A model generated the notes under the pieces. The model ran no database searches. It saw only the letters and a program-made list of their open reading frames with translations, and was not told the origin of the DNA. A stretch of 64,000 nucleotides of DNA, taken from assembly GCA_016709025.1 (NCBI GenBank), contig JADJEQ010000001.1, positions 62,001-126,000 on the forward strand. Direction: 5' to 3'. Shown in pieces: positions 26,914-36,875 of this stretch. The DNA comes from Bacteroidales bacterium (GTDB lineage: Bacteria > Bacteroidota > Bacteroidia > Bacteroidales > Lentimicrobiaceae). Made by a program: the position numbers and the translations under genes. The stretch's first letter is position 1. Each line of letters begins with the position of its first letter.

Positions 26914-28284
26914 GTGGACATCGGAAAGCTTAAAATGGTCTATTTTCTGGGTATCGGAGGTATCGGCATGAGCGCACTGGCCCGTTATCTGCATAAAGCA
27001 GGTATAAGGGTGCATGGTTATGATAAAACCTATACGCAGTTAACCGGAGAACTGGAAGCTGAAGGGATAACCATCCACTATGATGACCGACCCGACCTGA
27101 TTCCGCCTGAAACTGACCTGGTAGTTTATACACCCGCAGTCCCGGCAAATTTTGGCGAATTCCGATTCCTATCCGACAAGGGTTATAAAATGATCAAGCG
27201 ATCGGAACTGTTGGGAGATATAACAGCCGGCAAAACAACGCTTGCCGTTGCCGGAACCCACGGAAAAACAACCGTTACTACCATGCTTTCGCACATCCTG
27301 TTTTCAGGAAAAGATGGATGCACGTCCTTTTTAGGCGGTATCGCAAAGAACTACAATTCCAATCTGCTGCTGAACCCCGAAAGCCGGTTTATGGTTGCCG
27401 AAGCCGATGAATTCGACCGTTCATTCCTGAAGCTTTTCCCATGGCTGGCTGTAATAACTTCGACCGATGCCGATCATCTCGATATATATGGAGATCATCA
27501 GCATCTGATAGATTCCTTTGCAAGTTTTTCAGCAAACATCCCCGAAAACGGAAATCTGCTGATAAAAAAGAATGTCGAAATTCCTTTAAAAACAAAAAGC
27601 GGAGTTAAAACCTATACCTATTCGGTTTCAGAACCGGCTGATTTTTCAGCCATTAATCTGATCCTGGCAGAGGGTATATACCATTTTGACCTGAAAACGC
27701 CGGCAGAAACTGTAACAGGTTTAAAACCGGGTTTGCCGGGCCTCTTCAATGTTGAGAACAGCATCGCCGCTGCATCTGCTGCCTGGCTCAGTGGCAGTTC
27801 TGACGATGAAATCAGGTTTGGCATCAATTCATTCCAGGGAGTAAAGCGCCGTTTCGACCACAGGATTAATCGCCCTGGGTTTTTGTATATTGATGATTAC
27901 GCGCATCATCCGGAAGAATTGAAGGCCTGTATTGGTTCAGTCAGAGCACTTTACCCGCACCGACACATCACCGGAATTTTCCAGCCTCACCTGTTTACCA
28001 GGACACGCGATTTTGCAGCCGGATTTGCCGAAAGCCTCTCGCTGCTCGACAGAGTTATACTTCTGGATATTTACCCTGCCCGGGAATTGCCGATTGAAGG
28101 GGTAAACTCTGCTATGTTACTAAAGAATATCAAGTCAGCCGACAAATGTCTGAGCACCAAACACGAAGTTCTCAGCCTTTTGAAAGAAATTAAACCCGAT
28201 ATCCTGCTTACTCTCGGGGCAGGCGATATTGATCAACTTGTGCCTGAAATAGAACTATTATTCAGTAAAAAGCAAATTCAATGA
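26914..28284 (+). CDS. murC: UDP-MurNAc:L-alanine ligase MurC
   Basis: The 456-residue Mur ligase has the N-terminal loop FLGIGGIGMSALARY, the ATP site AGTHGKTTVTTM (about residues 112-123) and the YIDDYAHHPEE block. It adds the first residue of the stem peptide. Translation begins with GTG at 26914, four bases after murG; an ATG at 26935 would remove part of the first strand. The stop overlaps the ftsQ start by four bases (ATGA). Confidence 0.95.
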   Translation: MDIGKLKMVYFLGIGGIGMSALARYLHKAGIRVHGYDKTYTQLTGELEAEGITIHYDDRPDLIPPETDLVVYTPAVPANFGEFRFLSDKGYKMIKRSELLGDITAGKTTLAVAGTHGKTTVTTMLSHILFSGKDGCTSFLGGIAKNYNSNLLLNPESRFMVAEADEFDRSFLKLFPWLAVITSTDADHLDIYGDHQHLIDSFASFSANIPENGNLLIKKNVEIPLKTKSGVKTYTYSVSEPADFSAINLILAEGIYHFDLKTPAETVTGLKPGLPGLFNVENSIAAASAAWLSGSSDDEIRFGINSFQGVKRRFDHRINRPGFLYIDDYAHHPEELKACIGSVRALYPHRHITGIFQPHLFTRTRDFAAGFAESLSLLDRVILLDIYPARELPIEGVNSAMLLKNIKSADKCLSTKHEVLSLLKEIKPDILLTLGAGDIDQLVPEIELLFSKKQIQ

Positions 28285-29075
28285 AGAGAATTCTCACAAT
28301 TGCTTTCTGGATTGCAATAGTTGCAGGGGTGAGCTACCTGTTCATATTCGCCAATATGAGACAGGATAAACTGATATGCCCGAAATTCGAGATCAAGGTG
28401 AACTACGAAGATGCCCCGGTATTGCTAACTCAGGGGAACATACGGCAAGAGATTACCCGAAACAAAATCAAGGTAAGGGGCAAAGAATTGGGAGATATTG
28501 AAGTTGAAAAGATTCAGGATCTGCTCAATCACAATCCATTTATTAAAACGGCCTCAATAACAACCGGAGTAAACGGAGTTGTAAAAGCATCTGTCATACA
28601 ACGCAATCCGGTGGTAAGGGTTGTGGATATGAAAGGTACCCAATTTTACCTGGATGATGAAGGTTACCTGATGCCCCTGAGTCCTGAATATCCGGCACGG
28701 GTGATCATTGCCGGCGGAAAGATTAAACCCATCGGGAGAATTGAAAAATACAGAAGCAATTATCCTGATCAGCTTCAGTATAAAAAACTTCCCTCCGACT
28801 TGCAGAAGATTTATATTACTGCCATGGAAATAAGAAAAGACGCGTTCAGCAATTCATTGATTGAGCAGCTTTTTCTGAACGAATCCGATGAAATAGAAAT
28901 GTTCCCGAAAATCGGGCAACAATCAATTATTCTTGGAGATACCAGCCACATAAAGGAAAAACTCAGGAATCTGAAGATATTTTATACCGATGGATTAAAA
29001 ACTACCGGATGGGATTCATACAAAACAATCAATCTCAAATACCGGAATCAAGTTGTATGTACAAAAACAAAATAA
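28281..29075 (+). CDS. ftsQ: Cell division protein FtsQ/DivIB
   Basis: The 264-residue bitopic membrane protein has one N-terminal span (about residues 4-24), a POTRA-like region (about 45-115) and a beta domain ending in LKYRNQVVC. Bacteroidota FtsQ sequences diverge strongly, so the call relies on shape and on position between murC and ftsA. It would link the FtsL/FtsI module to the divisome. Confidence 0.85.
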   Translation: MKRILTIAFWIAIVAGVSYLFIFANMRQDKLICPKFEIKVNYEDAPVLLTQGNIRQEITRNKIKVRGKELGDIEVEKIQDLLNHNPFIKTASITTGVNGVVKASVIQRNPVVRVVDMKGTQFYLDDEGYLMPLSPEYPARVIIAGGKIKPIGRIEKYRSNYPDQLQYKKLPSDLQKIYITAMEIRKDAFSNSLIEQLFLNESDEIEMFPKIGQQSIILGDTSHIKEKLRNLKIFYTDGLKTTGWDSYKTINLKYRNQVVCTKTK

Positions 29076-29081
29076 AATAAG

Positions 29082-30344
29082 ATGGCAACCTCAGAAATCA
29101 TAGTCGGGCTTGATATAGGAACGACAAAAATTGCAGCCATAGTGGGCCGGCGCAACGAAAACAATAAAATTGAGATACTGGGTTTTGGGAAAACCGAATC
29201 CATTGGTGTTAAAAGGGGGGTGGTATCAAATATCGAAGATACTGTTCAAAGCATAAAGGTCGCCATCAAGGAAGCTGAAGCTGGTTCCGATTCTGATATT
29301 GCTACCGTAAATGTAGGCATTGCGGGACAACACATTAAAAGCATACAGTATCGCGGGTCGGTTATCCGTCCAAATGCCGAACTTGAAATTACGCAGGCCG
29401 ATATCGACGGGCTGAATGAAAATATGTACAAACTGGCAATGAACCCAGGCGAAGACATCATTGATGTTATCCCGCAGGAATATACCGTTGACGGAGAAAC
29501 CGGCATTAAACAACCCAAGGGAATGCTTGGGCATACGCTGGAGGCAAATTTCCACATCATCACCGGGCAGACCATGGCAGCCAAAAACATATTCAAGTGT
29601 GTGAAAAAGGCCAACCTTGAGGTCGATTCACTTCTGCTCGAACCGCTGGCATCGGCCGAAGCTGTGCTGAGCGAAGAAGAAAAAGAGGCAGGCGTGGTAC
29701 TCGTAGATATAGGTGGTGGCACAACCGATATTGCCATTTTCCAGGATGGCATTATCCGCCACACAGCGGTTATCCCATTCGGTGGTGACATCATAACAGA
29801 AGACATCAAGGAAGGATGCACCATTATAAAAAAACATGCTGAAGACCTGAAAGTAAAATTTGGCTCTGCCCTGGCCAGTGAAAACCGTGATGAGGAAATT
29901 GTTGCCATACCCGGTCTTCGAGGACGCCCGCCAAAAGAGATCACCCTCAAAAATCTCGCAAGCATCATCCAGGCGAGAATGGAAGAAATCATTGAGCACA
30001 TTTACTTCGAAATAAAGAATTCAGGCTACGAAAAGAAACTTATTGCAGGTATAGTTCTTACCGGTGGTGGTGCACAACTTAAACACATTACCCAGTTAAC
30101 CGAATTTATTACGGGCATGGATACCCGAATCGGTTACCCCAATGAACACCTGGCTCCGGGGGTTCCGGAAGAGATGGCAAGCCCGATGTATGCCACAGGT
30201 ATTGGTTTGGTAATCATTGGTTTGCAACGATTTGAAAAGGAACAGCTGAAATCAGAAAAACCAGCGGCAAAGCCCAAAAAACAGGGGAGATTGTCCTTCT
30301 TTGAAGGGATAAAAAAGTTTTTCGAAGAGGATGGCGAAAACTGA
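29082..30344 (+). CDS. ftsA: Cell division protein FtsA
   Basis: The 420-residue actin-like ATPase has phosphate-binding loops GLDIGTTKIAAIVG (residues 9-22) and VVLVDIGGGTTDIAIF (about 206-221), an FtsA-specific 1C insertion, and the adenosine loop VLTGGGAQL. A C-terminal amphipathic helix (FFEGIKKFFEE) would hold it on the membrane, where it anchors FtsZ filaments. Confidence 0.96.
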   Translation: MATSEIIVGLDIGTTKIAAIVGRRNENNKIEILGFGKTESIGVKRGVVSNIEDTVQSIKVAIKEAEAGSDSDIATVNVGIAGQHIKSIQYRGSVIRPNAELEITQADIDGLNENMYKLAMNPGEDIIDVIPQEYTVDGETGIKQPKGMLGHTLEANFHIITGQTMAAKNIFKCVKKANLEVDSLLLEPLASAEAVLSEEEKEAGVVLVDIGGGTTDIAIFQDGIIRHTAVIPFGGDIITEDIKEGCTIIKKHAEDLKVKFGSALASENRDEEIVAIPGLRGRPPKEITLKNLASIIQARMEEIIEHIYFEIKNSGYEKKLIAGIVLTGGGAQLKHITQLTEFITGMDTRIGYPNEHLAPGVPEEMASPMYATGIGLVIIGLQRFEKEQLKSEKPAAKPKKQGRLSFFEGIKKFFEEDGEN

Positions 30345-30431
30345 GATATTAACAAAACACCTGTTGATAAAAACAGTGAACCGGTTAGGTTGCAAATATT
30401 AATAATAACTTAATTTTAGGAGACCAAAAAT

Positions 30432-32021
30432 ATGCCAGATATGCTCAAATTCGACTTGCCAAAAAACCAGTCGTCAATCATAAAAGTTATCGGTGTTGGT
30501 GGCGGTGGAAGCAATGCCGTTACCCACATGTTCAAGCAAGGGATTCGCGGGGTGGACTTTCTTATCTGCAATACCGACTGCCAGGCGCTCGACACCAGCC
30601 CTGTACCTGTTAAGGTGCAGCTTGGTGACAAAGGCCTTGGTGCAGGCTCAATCCCTTCTGTCGGTAAAGACGCCGCAACTGAAAATATAGACGAAATCAG
30701 GAAAGTACTTCAATCAAACACCAAAATGGTGTTTATCACCGCCGGAATGGGCGGAGGTACCGGTACCGGTGCAGCGCCTGTTATTGCTGCACTCGCCAAA
30801 GAATTGGGAATTCTCACCGTTGGAATTGTTACCCTTCCGTTCTCTTTTGAAGGCCGCAAACGCATCCAGCAGGCCCGCGCAGGAATCGACGAACTCCGCA
30901 AATCGGTAGATACCCTACTGATCATCTGTAACGACAAACTCCGCGAACTTGAAGGTGACCTGAAACTATCTGACGCCTTTAGTAAAGCCGATGATATACT
31001 AACCGTTGCCGCGAAAGGAATTGCCGAAATAATTACCGTTACCGGTTACATCAACGTTGATTTCGAAGATGTTAAAACGGTAATGAAAGACAGCGGCAAA
31101 GCCATCATGGGCTCCGGGGTAGCCGAAGGTGAAAACCGGGCGCTTGAAGCCGTTCAGCTAGCCATGACCTCTCCCCTGCTCGACGATGCCAATATCAGGG
31201 GCGCCAGCAATATTCTCCTTTACATTTCATCCGGTACCGAAGAAATTACCCTGGATGAGGTAATGGAGATAACCGACTACATCCAGCATGAAGCAGGCTC
31301 CGGAGCCGACATCATCTGGGGCAACGGAACCGATGAAACCCTGGGCAACAAAATCAGTATTACCCTGATTGCCACCGGATTCGACTCCAAACTCAAAGAT
31401 GTTCCGGCCGCTCAAAGGCCTGAAGTAATTGTGCACTCGTTGAATTCAACGCCGGAATCAAACCCAAAGCCGGTTGAATCTCCCCGTCCGGCTCCTGCCC
31501 CTCTGGAGGAGATCCGGTTGATTCACAGATTACAGGAAGAAGAAAAAAAGGAAATGACTGATAAGGTTGAGGAAAATTCCGAAGTTCAACGAACTTTTAC
31601 CTTTGAAATCAATGCCTCTCAGCCCGGTGGTTCAGCACCAGAAATCAGCGACAAACCGGCTGAAAATTTTGTTTATTCACCGGTAAAGCCAAACCAGCGT
31701 TCAGAGCCTGGTTTTGACTTCCTGCGCGACTACCGTACTGAGCCAGAAAGGTTCAGCAACGATGATGAAGAAGCATTGAAACAGGAAGAAAGAGCCAACA
31801 TCCGGCTACAGAAATTTAAAGAGGTAAGTATTAAAGTCAACACTCCTGAAGGGCTCGCTGAGCTTGAACACCAGCCGGCATATCTCAGAAGGAATGTCGA
31901 ACTCCGTGAAACGCCTCCGTCCGACAGTTCGGAAGTGTCGCGCTACACCCTCTTCAAAACTGACAACAAGTCGGTAGAGATGAGGCAGAATAACTCATTT
32001 TTACATGATAAAGCTGACTAA
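30432..32021 (+). CDS. ftsZ: Cell division protein FtsZ
   Basis: The 529-residue tubulin homologue has the GTP-binding loop GGGTGTGAAP (about residues 108-117), the N-terminal GVGGGGSNAV and the T7 loop with NVDFEDVKTVM. The globular part ends near residue 330. A linker of about 180 residues, rich in Pro, Glu and Ser, leads to the conserved Bacteroidota C-terminal peptide NNSFLHDKAD that binds FtsA. Unlike most genes here it has a clear ribosome binding site (TTAGGAGACC, ten bases before the start), and the 87-base gap to ftsA may hold an extra promoter. Confidence 0.97.
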   Translation: MPDMLKFDLPKNQSSIIKVIGVGGGGSNAVTHMFKQGIRGVDFLICNTDCQALDTSPVPVKVQLGDKGLGAGSIPSVGKDAATENIDEIRKVLQSNTKMVFITAGMGGGTGTGAAPVIAALAKELGILTVGIVTLPFSFEGRKRIQQARAGIDELRKSVDTLLIICNDKLRELEGDLKLSDAFSKADDILTVAAKGIAEIITVTGYINVDFEDVKTVMKDSGKAIMGSGVAEGENRALEAVQLAMTSPLLDDANIRGASNILLYISSGTEEITLDEVMEITDYIQHEAGSGADIIWGNGTDETLGNKISITLIATGFDSKLKDVPAAQRPEVIVHSLNSTPESNPKPVESPRPAPAPLEEIRLIHRLQEEEKKEMTDKVEENSEVQRTFTFEINASQPGGSAPEISDKPAENFVYSPVKPNQRSEPGFDFLRDYRTEPERFSNDDEEALKQEERANIRLQKFKEVSIKVNTPEGLAELEHQPAYLRRNVELRETPPSDSSEVSRYTLFKTDNKSVEMRQNNSFLHDKAD

Positions 32022-32026
32022 AAGTC

Positions 32027-32058
32027 AAGTAAAAAGTAAAAAGTCTAAAGTAAAAAGT
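32027..32058 (+). repeat. Heptanucleotide array, unit AAGTAAA
   Basis: About five units of period 7 (AAGTAAA, AAGTAAA, AAGTCTA, AAGTAAA, AAGTAAT) fill the whole gap between ftsZ and the yqeY start codon. Related arrays lie at 44712-44745, 46570-46605 and 56778-56797. Confidence 0.9.
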
Positions 32059-32059
32059 A

Positions 32060-32509
32060 ATGACGCTGACTGACAAAATTAATGAAGATATCAAGAAGGC
32101 AATGCTTGCCCGTGAAAAGGACAAGCTGGAAGCTTTGCGTGCGGTGAAATCGGCTTTACTTCTTGCCATGACCAGTGAAGGAGGTGGTGAGATAACCGAA
32201 GACACCGAGATCAAACTGCTTCAGAAACTCGTTAAACAGCGTCGTGAAAGTGCATTGATTTATGAGGGGCAAAACCGTGCAGATCTGGCTGACGCTGAGA
32301 AGTTTCAGGCTGATATCATTTCAAACTATCTGCCATCGCAGTTAAGCCCTGATGAATTAAAATCCGTGATCAGGAAGATTATTGAAGAAACCGGTGCAGT
32401 TGGTATCAAGGATATGGGTAAAGTAATGGCTTCAGCTTCACAACAACTAGCCGGAAAAGCCGATAACAAAACCATTTCAATACTTGTAAAAGAACTACTC
32501 GGACTATAA
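32060..32509 (+). CDS. yqeY: GatB/YqeY domain protein
   Basis: The 149-residue helical protein matches the stand-alone GatB/YqeY family along its whole length: LTDKINEDIKKAMLAREKDKLEALRAV at the start, the central EIKLLQKLVKQRRESA and the C-terminal IKDMGKVMASASQQLAGKADNKTIS. The domain is related to the tRNA-binding tail of GatB; its own function is not established. It usually follows ftsZ in this phylum. Confidence 0.94.
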   Translation: MTLTDKINEDIKKAMLAREKDKLEALRAVKSALLLAMTSEGGGEITEDTEIKLLQKLVKQRRESALIYEGQNRADLADAEKFQADIISNYLPSQLSPDELKSVIRKIIEETGAVGIKDMGKVMASASQQLAGKADNKTISILVKELLGL

Positions 32510-32531
32510 CTTCATATTATGACCCCCGACC

Positions 32532-32557
32532 AAAAAGGCTGCTTCGGCAGCCTTTTT
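32532..32557 (+). terminator. Terminator of the dcw cluster
   Basis: An 11-bp stem (AAAAAGGCTGC with GCAGCCTTTTT) closed by a TTCG tetraloop and ending in a T run lies 22 bases after yqeY. It is nearly symmetric and marks the end of the mraZ-yqeY unit. Confidence 0.92.
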
Positions 32558-32574
32558 CTATTTATCTCCGCCCG

Positions 32575-32636
32575 TTGGCGCGTGTCTTACCCCACCTTCA
32601 TTCCATTGCGGCGGGCAGACTTCTGATATGTGCCTC
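32575..32636 (+). repeat. Dispersed repeat, copy 1
   Basis: About 62 bases beginning TTGGCGCGTGTCTTAC and containing TTCATTCCATTGCGGCGGGCAG, then CTTCTGA and GTGCCT. It matches 36876-36957 in the same orientation; that copy has a further 20 bases with a CTGCC/GGCAG hairpin. The rest of 32637-32940 holds another CTGCCT/AGGCAG hairpin (about 32668-32686) and A+T-rich DNA, with no gene visible. Confidence 0.85.
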
Positions 32637-32940
32637 AAGGTCTGGCGGGAGTCTTCTAACCGATCTGCCTCACAAACAGGCAGACGCTTGCCTTCGAGGC
32701 ATGTGCCCCCGCGTTATTTAAACAAAGTATAAATTAACCTGCATCAAATTGAACTCTGCTTTAAATTTTTAAATTAGCCAAATCGTTTGTGAGGCTATCA
32801 GAAGTTCTGATGTTTTATGTTTTTTTGCCATTGCCAGATTACAATGGCGTTTCTATCTTACGGTCATTCACTCTATTATTATCAGGATCAGATTTTAGCA
32901 TACAATATATAAATAATTACTAACCCATAAATTTCTACTA

Positions 32941-34938
32941 ATGCTCAAGGCTTTTGTATTCTCCGGATTATTAACACTATCATTCTTCACCTGGGCACAA
33001 AAGCCGGCAATGAAGTTCGGTAAAATCGACCCGGATCAGCTATCAATGAAATCCTACGATGCGGATACCAGTGCAGGAGCCCTTATACTCGGTGATATCG
33101 GCGATATCAGTTTGACCTGGGATGACCAGAATGGCTGGAGAATGCAATATAAAAGGCATGTTCGTGTAAAAGTATTCAATTCTACCGGGTTTGATCTTGC
33201 AAATTTCAAAATTGAGACGACGGAGTACAACTCCCTTAATAAAGAACAGATAATGAAGCTTAAAGCAACGTCGTACAACCTCGAAGGCGGTAAGATCGTT
33301 GAAACAGAGTTGGAGAAGTCAAATGTTTTTATCGAGGAAATCAGTCCCAAAGAACGAAGCCATAACTTTTCCGTGCCAAATATAAAGAAGGGTTGTGTAT
33401 TCGAAGTTGAGTACCTGCTGGTTTCAGATTTTTACTGGATTCTACCTGACTGGGACTTTCAGTATCAGTTTCCGGCACTCTACAGCGAACTCAGTGTTTC
33501 AATCCCTGAGTATTTCAGATTTAAAACGCTCATGAAAGGTTATATCTCGCCTACAACTACAGAATCAAAAAACAGCACCAGAAATATCATCGTAAGGTAC
33601 AGCGATGGAACAAGCACCAACTTACCCTATACCGACATGATACAGAAGTTCAGGTTCGAACATGTTCCCGCTTTCAGGCCGGAGCCCTATATGAACGCCC
33701 TCAACAATTACCTGGCTGCGATAGAATTTGAGTTTGCATCAGAGAACTTCCCGTTGAGAAAGAGGGATTATACAACATCCTGGGAAAAAATCAGCAAAGA
33801 TTTATGGGATGAAGAAGATTTTGGACTTCAGTTGAAGCGCAATTGCCCGGTAAAAGAAGAGGCTGAATTGATTAAAGTTGCTATTGCCGATCCGAAGGAG
33901 AGAATGATTAAGGGGTATGAACTGATCAGAAATGCCATGGTGTATAACGACAGATACGGGATCTATATTACAAAGACACTTCGCAAAGCCTGGGAAGAAA
34001 AGAAAGGCAAAGCTGTTGATATCAATATGCTGCTTATTTCGCTGCTCAATGAGCTGGGAATTGAGGCAAATCCGGTTATTCTCAGCACCCGAAGCAACGG
34101 AATCCTTCATCCTGCTCAAATCATGCTCAATAAATTCAATTATGTGATTGCAGAAGCCCGGATCGGGGAAGAAACCTTTCTGCTCGATGCTACCGATAAA
34201 AAACTGCCTTATACTATGCTCCCCAGGCGTTGCCTGAACGGCAAGGGAAGAAGAATCTCACAGGTTGAATCTCAGAACGATTGGGTAAACCTATCGGCAA
34301 ATCAACCAAATGAAAGAATGCTCTACGCTGTTACCAATGTTACTCCGGACGGGAATATCAACGGTGATTTCAACTTTATGGAAACGAAATATTATGCCTA
34401 TGACCGCGCAGGGGAAATAAACCGAGAGATCAGCATCGACGATTATGCCACAAAATTCGAAGCCGAAACACCAGGACTTATCATCAATGAATTTAACGTT
34501 GAAAATCTGGATGAAAGGCAGCAGCCCCTCTATCTTAAGTATAAAGCCAATTATAATCTTTCTGATGAAAGCCCCAAAGACATGATTTATCTGAACCCGA
34601 CGTTGGGCGCAGGTATTACATCCAATCCTTTTATTGCGGAAACCCGGGAATTCCCGGTCGATTTCATCAATCCGTGGTCGTTCAAGATTATTAATACGAT
34701 TACCATACCCGAAGGATACCAGGTAGCAGAACTCCCGAAAAGTGTAGTTTATTCGCTTCCCGACAAGTTGGGAAGTTATAAGTTTACCATTGCAGCCAAT
34801 GGCAGTCAGATTCAGCTGATGTGTGTAATTGATATCAAAGCATCTTTGATCCTGGCAGAAAACTATCAGCAGATAAGGGAATTGTATTCGCTCATTGTTG
34901 CCAAAAATGCTGAAATGGTTGTCATTAAAAAGCTTTAG
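32941..34938 (+). CDS. Secreted DUF3857/transglutaminase-like protein, catalytic Cys missing
   Basis: The 665-residue protein has a signal peptide (about residues 1-20, ending TWAQ), a DUF3857 beta domain (about 45-260), a transglutaminase-like segment (about 290-430) and a C-terminal beta-rich domain. Where the transglutaminase cysteine should lie the sequence reads KGKAVDINMLLISLLNE, without Cys, so this copy is probably not a protease or cross-linker. Such Cys-less members are common in Bacteroidota and are of unknown function. It is followed three bases later by a second family member that keeps the cysteine, so the two probably act together in the periplasm or at the outer membrane. Confidence 0.82.
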   Translation: MLKAFVFSGLLTLSFFTWAQKPAMKFGKIDPDQLSMKSYDADTSAGALILGDIGDISLTWDDQNGWRMQYKRHVRVKVFNSTGFDLANFKIETTEYNSLNKEQIMKLKATSYNLEGGKIVETELEKSNVFIEEISPKERSHNFSVPNIKKGCVFEVEYLLVSDFYWILPDWDFQYQFPALYSELSVSIPEYFRFKTLMKGYISPTTTESKNSTRNIIVRYSDGTSTNLPYTDMIQKFRFEHVPAFRPEPYMNALNNYLAAIEFEFASENFPLRKRDYTTSWEKISKDLWDEEDFGLQLKRNCPVKEEAELIKVAIADPKERMIKGYELIRNAMVYNDRYGIYITKTLRKAWEEKKGKAVDINMLLISLLNELGIEANPVILSTRSNGILHPAQIMLNKFNYVIAEARIGEETFLLDATDKKLPYTMLPRRCLNGKGRRISQVESQNDWVNLSANQPNERMLYAVTNVTPDGNINGDFNFMETKYYAYDRAGEINREISIDDYATKFEAETPGLIINEFNVENLDERQQPLYLKYKANYNLSDESPKDMIYLNPTLGAGITSNPFIAETREFPVDFINPWSFKIINTITIPEGYQVAELPKSVVYSLPDKLGSYKFTIAANGSQIQLMCVIDIKASLILAENYQQIRELYSLIVAKNAEMVVIKKL

Positions 34939-34941
34939 GAA

Positions 34942-36840
34942 ATGAAGTATTTTACTCAAATCCTTCTGACAGGTTTATTAACTGCAAGTTCTTCTTTTCA
35001 GATACTCCATGCTCAGATACTGACAGTGTCGGCCATTCCGGAAAACCTTCTTAAAGGAGCCAATTCAGTCGTCAGAAACAATGAAACTACCTTCACAATC
35101 ACAGATGTGGACAAATTATCGGTAAGAGAGTCTACCACCCTCACCATTATAAATGAGAAGGCTCTGTATCTGGCACATTTGAAGATTTTCTATAATACTG
35201 GTGAAAAAGTAAATATAAAGACCGCGGCTATCTATAATTCCCTCGGGATTAAGGTAAAAACCATTAAACAATCGGATATGGCTGACTACAGCACTGCCGG
35301 CGATCTGACACTCTACAGTGATGCGCGAATAATATACTATAAAGTAGTTCCTGTCAGCTATCCTTTTACCATTGTATATGATTATGAGGTTACCTATAAC
35401 AGATTGTACTCATTTCCACCTTACTCGCCATATACCTCCGACTATCAAAGTGTCGAAAACTCATCTCTGAAATTGATCAATCTGCCGGCTGTTCCTTTGA
35501 ACATAAAACTAATAAATATGCCGGAAGGTTTAAACGTTTTCACTGACGAAAAGTCAAAATCCTGGAGTTTCACTAATCTGCTTCCGTTGGTCGATGAGCC
35601 CTATATGCCCCGGATTAATGATGTTGCACCTTTAATAAAAATAGCACCGGAACTGATCACATACGATAAGTTTAAAGGCAAGGCAGACTCCTGGGAAAAC
35701 TATGGAAAATGGTTCTCACAGTTACTTAGAAATCGTCGTAGCTTAAGCAATACTACAGTTACTAATTTAAATCAGATGGTTTCAGAAGCTGTTTCAAAAA
35801 GGGAAAAAGTCAGGATTCTTTATAAATATATGCAGTCTAAGTCTCATTATATCAGTATTTCGGAAGGAATTGAAGGTCTTCAGCCGCATATAGCCGCTGA
35901 TGTTGACGCCCTTGGTTATGGAGATTGTAAAGACCTGAGCAATTATATGGTTGCAATGCTTGAGGCTGTTGGAATAAAAGCATATTATACAAAAGTACAG
36001 GCAGGTAAGGGCGAATATCAATTTATTATAGATCAGCCGGGACATCAATCAAACCATATAATAGTTTGCGTTCCTATGGAGAAAGATACCATTTGGCTTG
36101 AATGCACTAGCCAGATAAGCCCCTTTAATTACTTAGGCAGTTATACAGATAACCGCAATGTACTGATTATTAAAGATGATTCAGGTGAATTGGCGAGAAC
36201 TCCGGAGTATACCATTAACGATAATTATATCAACTCAACATTCCTGATCGGTTATGCCACAGACGGAACGGCTGCCAAAGGCACCATTACATTCAGCGGT
36301 CTTTTGATGGACGATGTGATCTCAGCGGTCAACAGTAACATAAAAGACCAGTCAGACTGGGTTGATAATAGTCTTGAAATGACAGATTTTACATTAATCA
36401 ATCACAAATTCGGCATAATTGAAGACCCAAAGCCAATCATCAGCCTGAATGTTAACCTTGCACTCAATTCGTTTTTTAATGGAGCCAACGGACGGCTATT
36501 CGCATCCCTTAATCTGAACAATACCATAAACGTTCCAGCCAGGGTAAGAAACAGACAATTTCCGGTATATATACCGTATTCTTACCAAACAAATGATACC
36601 ATCCTCATTGACCTGCCCGCAGGATATAAGCATGAACAATTGCCCGAAAGTGTTGTCGCCGATGAAAGATTTGGGAACTACACCATGCGTACTTTCATCA
36701 TTGGAGACAAGATCACCTGCATAAGGTCGTTCAGGCTATACAAAGGCACCCATGCACCGGAATTATATGCTGCTTTTTATGATTTCATGCAAAAATCGGC
36801 AGTAGCAGACGCAAAACAGCTGGTTCTTATCCATGAATAA
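34942..36840 (+). CDS. Secreted DUF3857/transglutaminase-like protein with intact Cys
   Basis: The 632-residue protein has a signal peptide (about residues 1-25, ending LHAQ), a DUF3857 domain (about 45-240), a transglutaminase-like domain (about 270-420) and a C-terminal beta-rich part. The putative catalytic residues are Cys329 in GYGDCKDLS, His in HQSNHIIV and the acidic WLECTS. It shares its layout with the preceding gene and is clearly a paralogue, but it retains the cysteine that the neighbour lacks. Predicted exported; substrate unknown. Its A+T content is a little higher than that of the dcw genes. Confidence 0.82.
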   Translation: MKYFTQILLTGLLTASSSFQILHAQILTVSAIPENLLKGANSVVRNNETTFTITDVDKLSVRESTTLTIINEKALYLAHLKIFYNTGEKVNIKTAAIYNSLGIKVKTIKQSDMADYSTAGDLTLYSDARIIYYKVVPVSYPFTIVYDYEVTYNRLYSFPPYSPYTSDYQSVENSSLKLINLPAVPLNIKLINMPEGLNVFTDEKSKSWSFTNLLPLVDEPYMPRINDVAPLIKIAPELITYDKFKGKADSWENYGKWFSQLLRNRRSLSNTTVTNLNQMVSEAVSKREKVRILYKYMQSKSHYISISEGIEGLQPHIAADVDALGYGDCKDLSNYMVAMLEAVGIKAYYTKVQAGKGEYQFIIDQPGHQSNHIIVCVPMEKDTIWLECTSQISPFNYLGSYTDNRNVLIIKDDSGELARTPEYTINDNYINSTFLIGYATDGTAAKGTITFSGLLMDDVISAVNSNIKDQSDWVDNSLEMTDFTLINHKFGIIEDPKPIISLNVNLALNSFFNGANGRLFASLNLNNTINVPARVRNRQFPVYIPYSYQTNDTILIDLPAGYKHEQLPESVVADERFGNYTMRTFIIGDKITCIRSFRLYKGTHAPELYAAFYDFMQKSAVADAKQLVLIHE

Positions 36841-36875
36841 ATGAGAAAATAGTTATAACCCCGCAGTTGGCTCAA

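Noticed and set aside
29246..30001. A 251-codon open frame antisense to ftsA
   Set aside because: The ftsA frame has complete family motifs; the antisense product is Ser-rich with no recognisable domain, a typical shadow.
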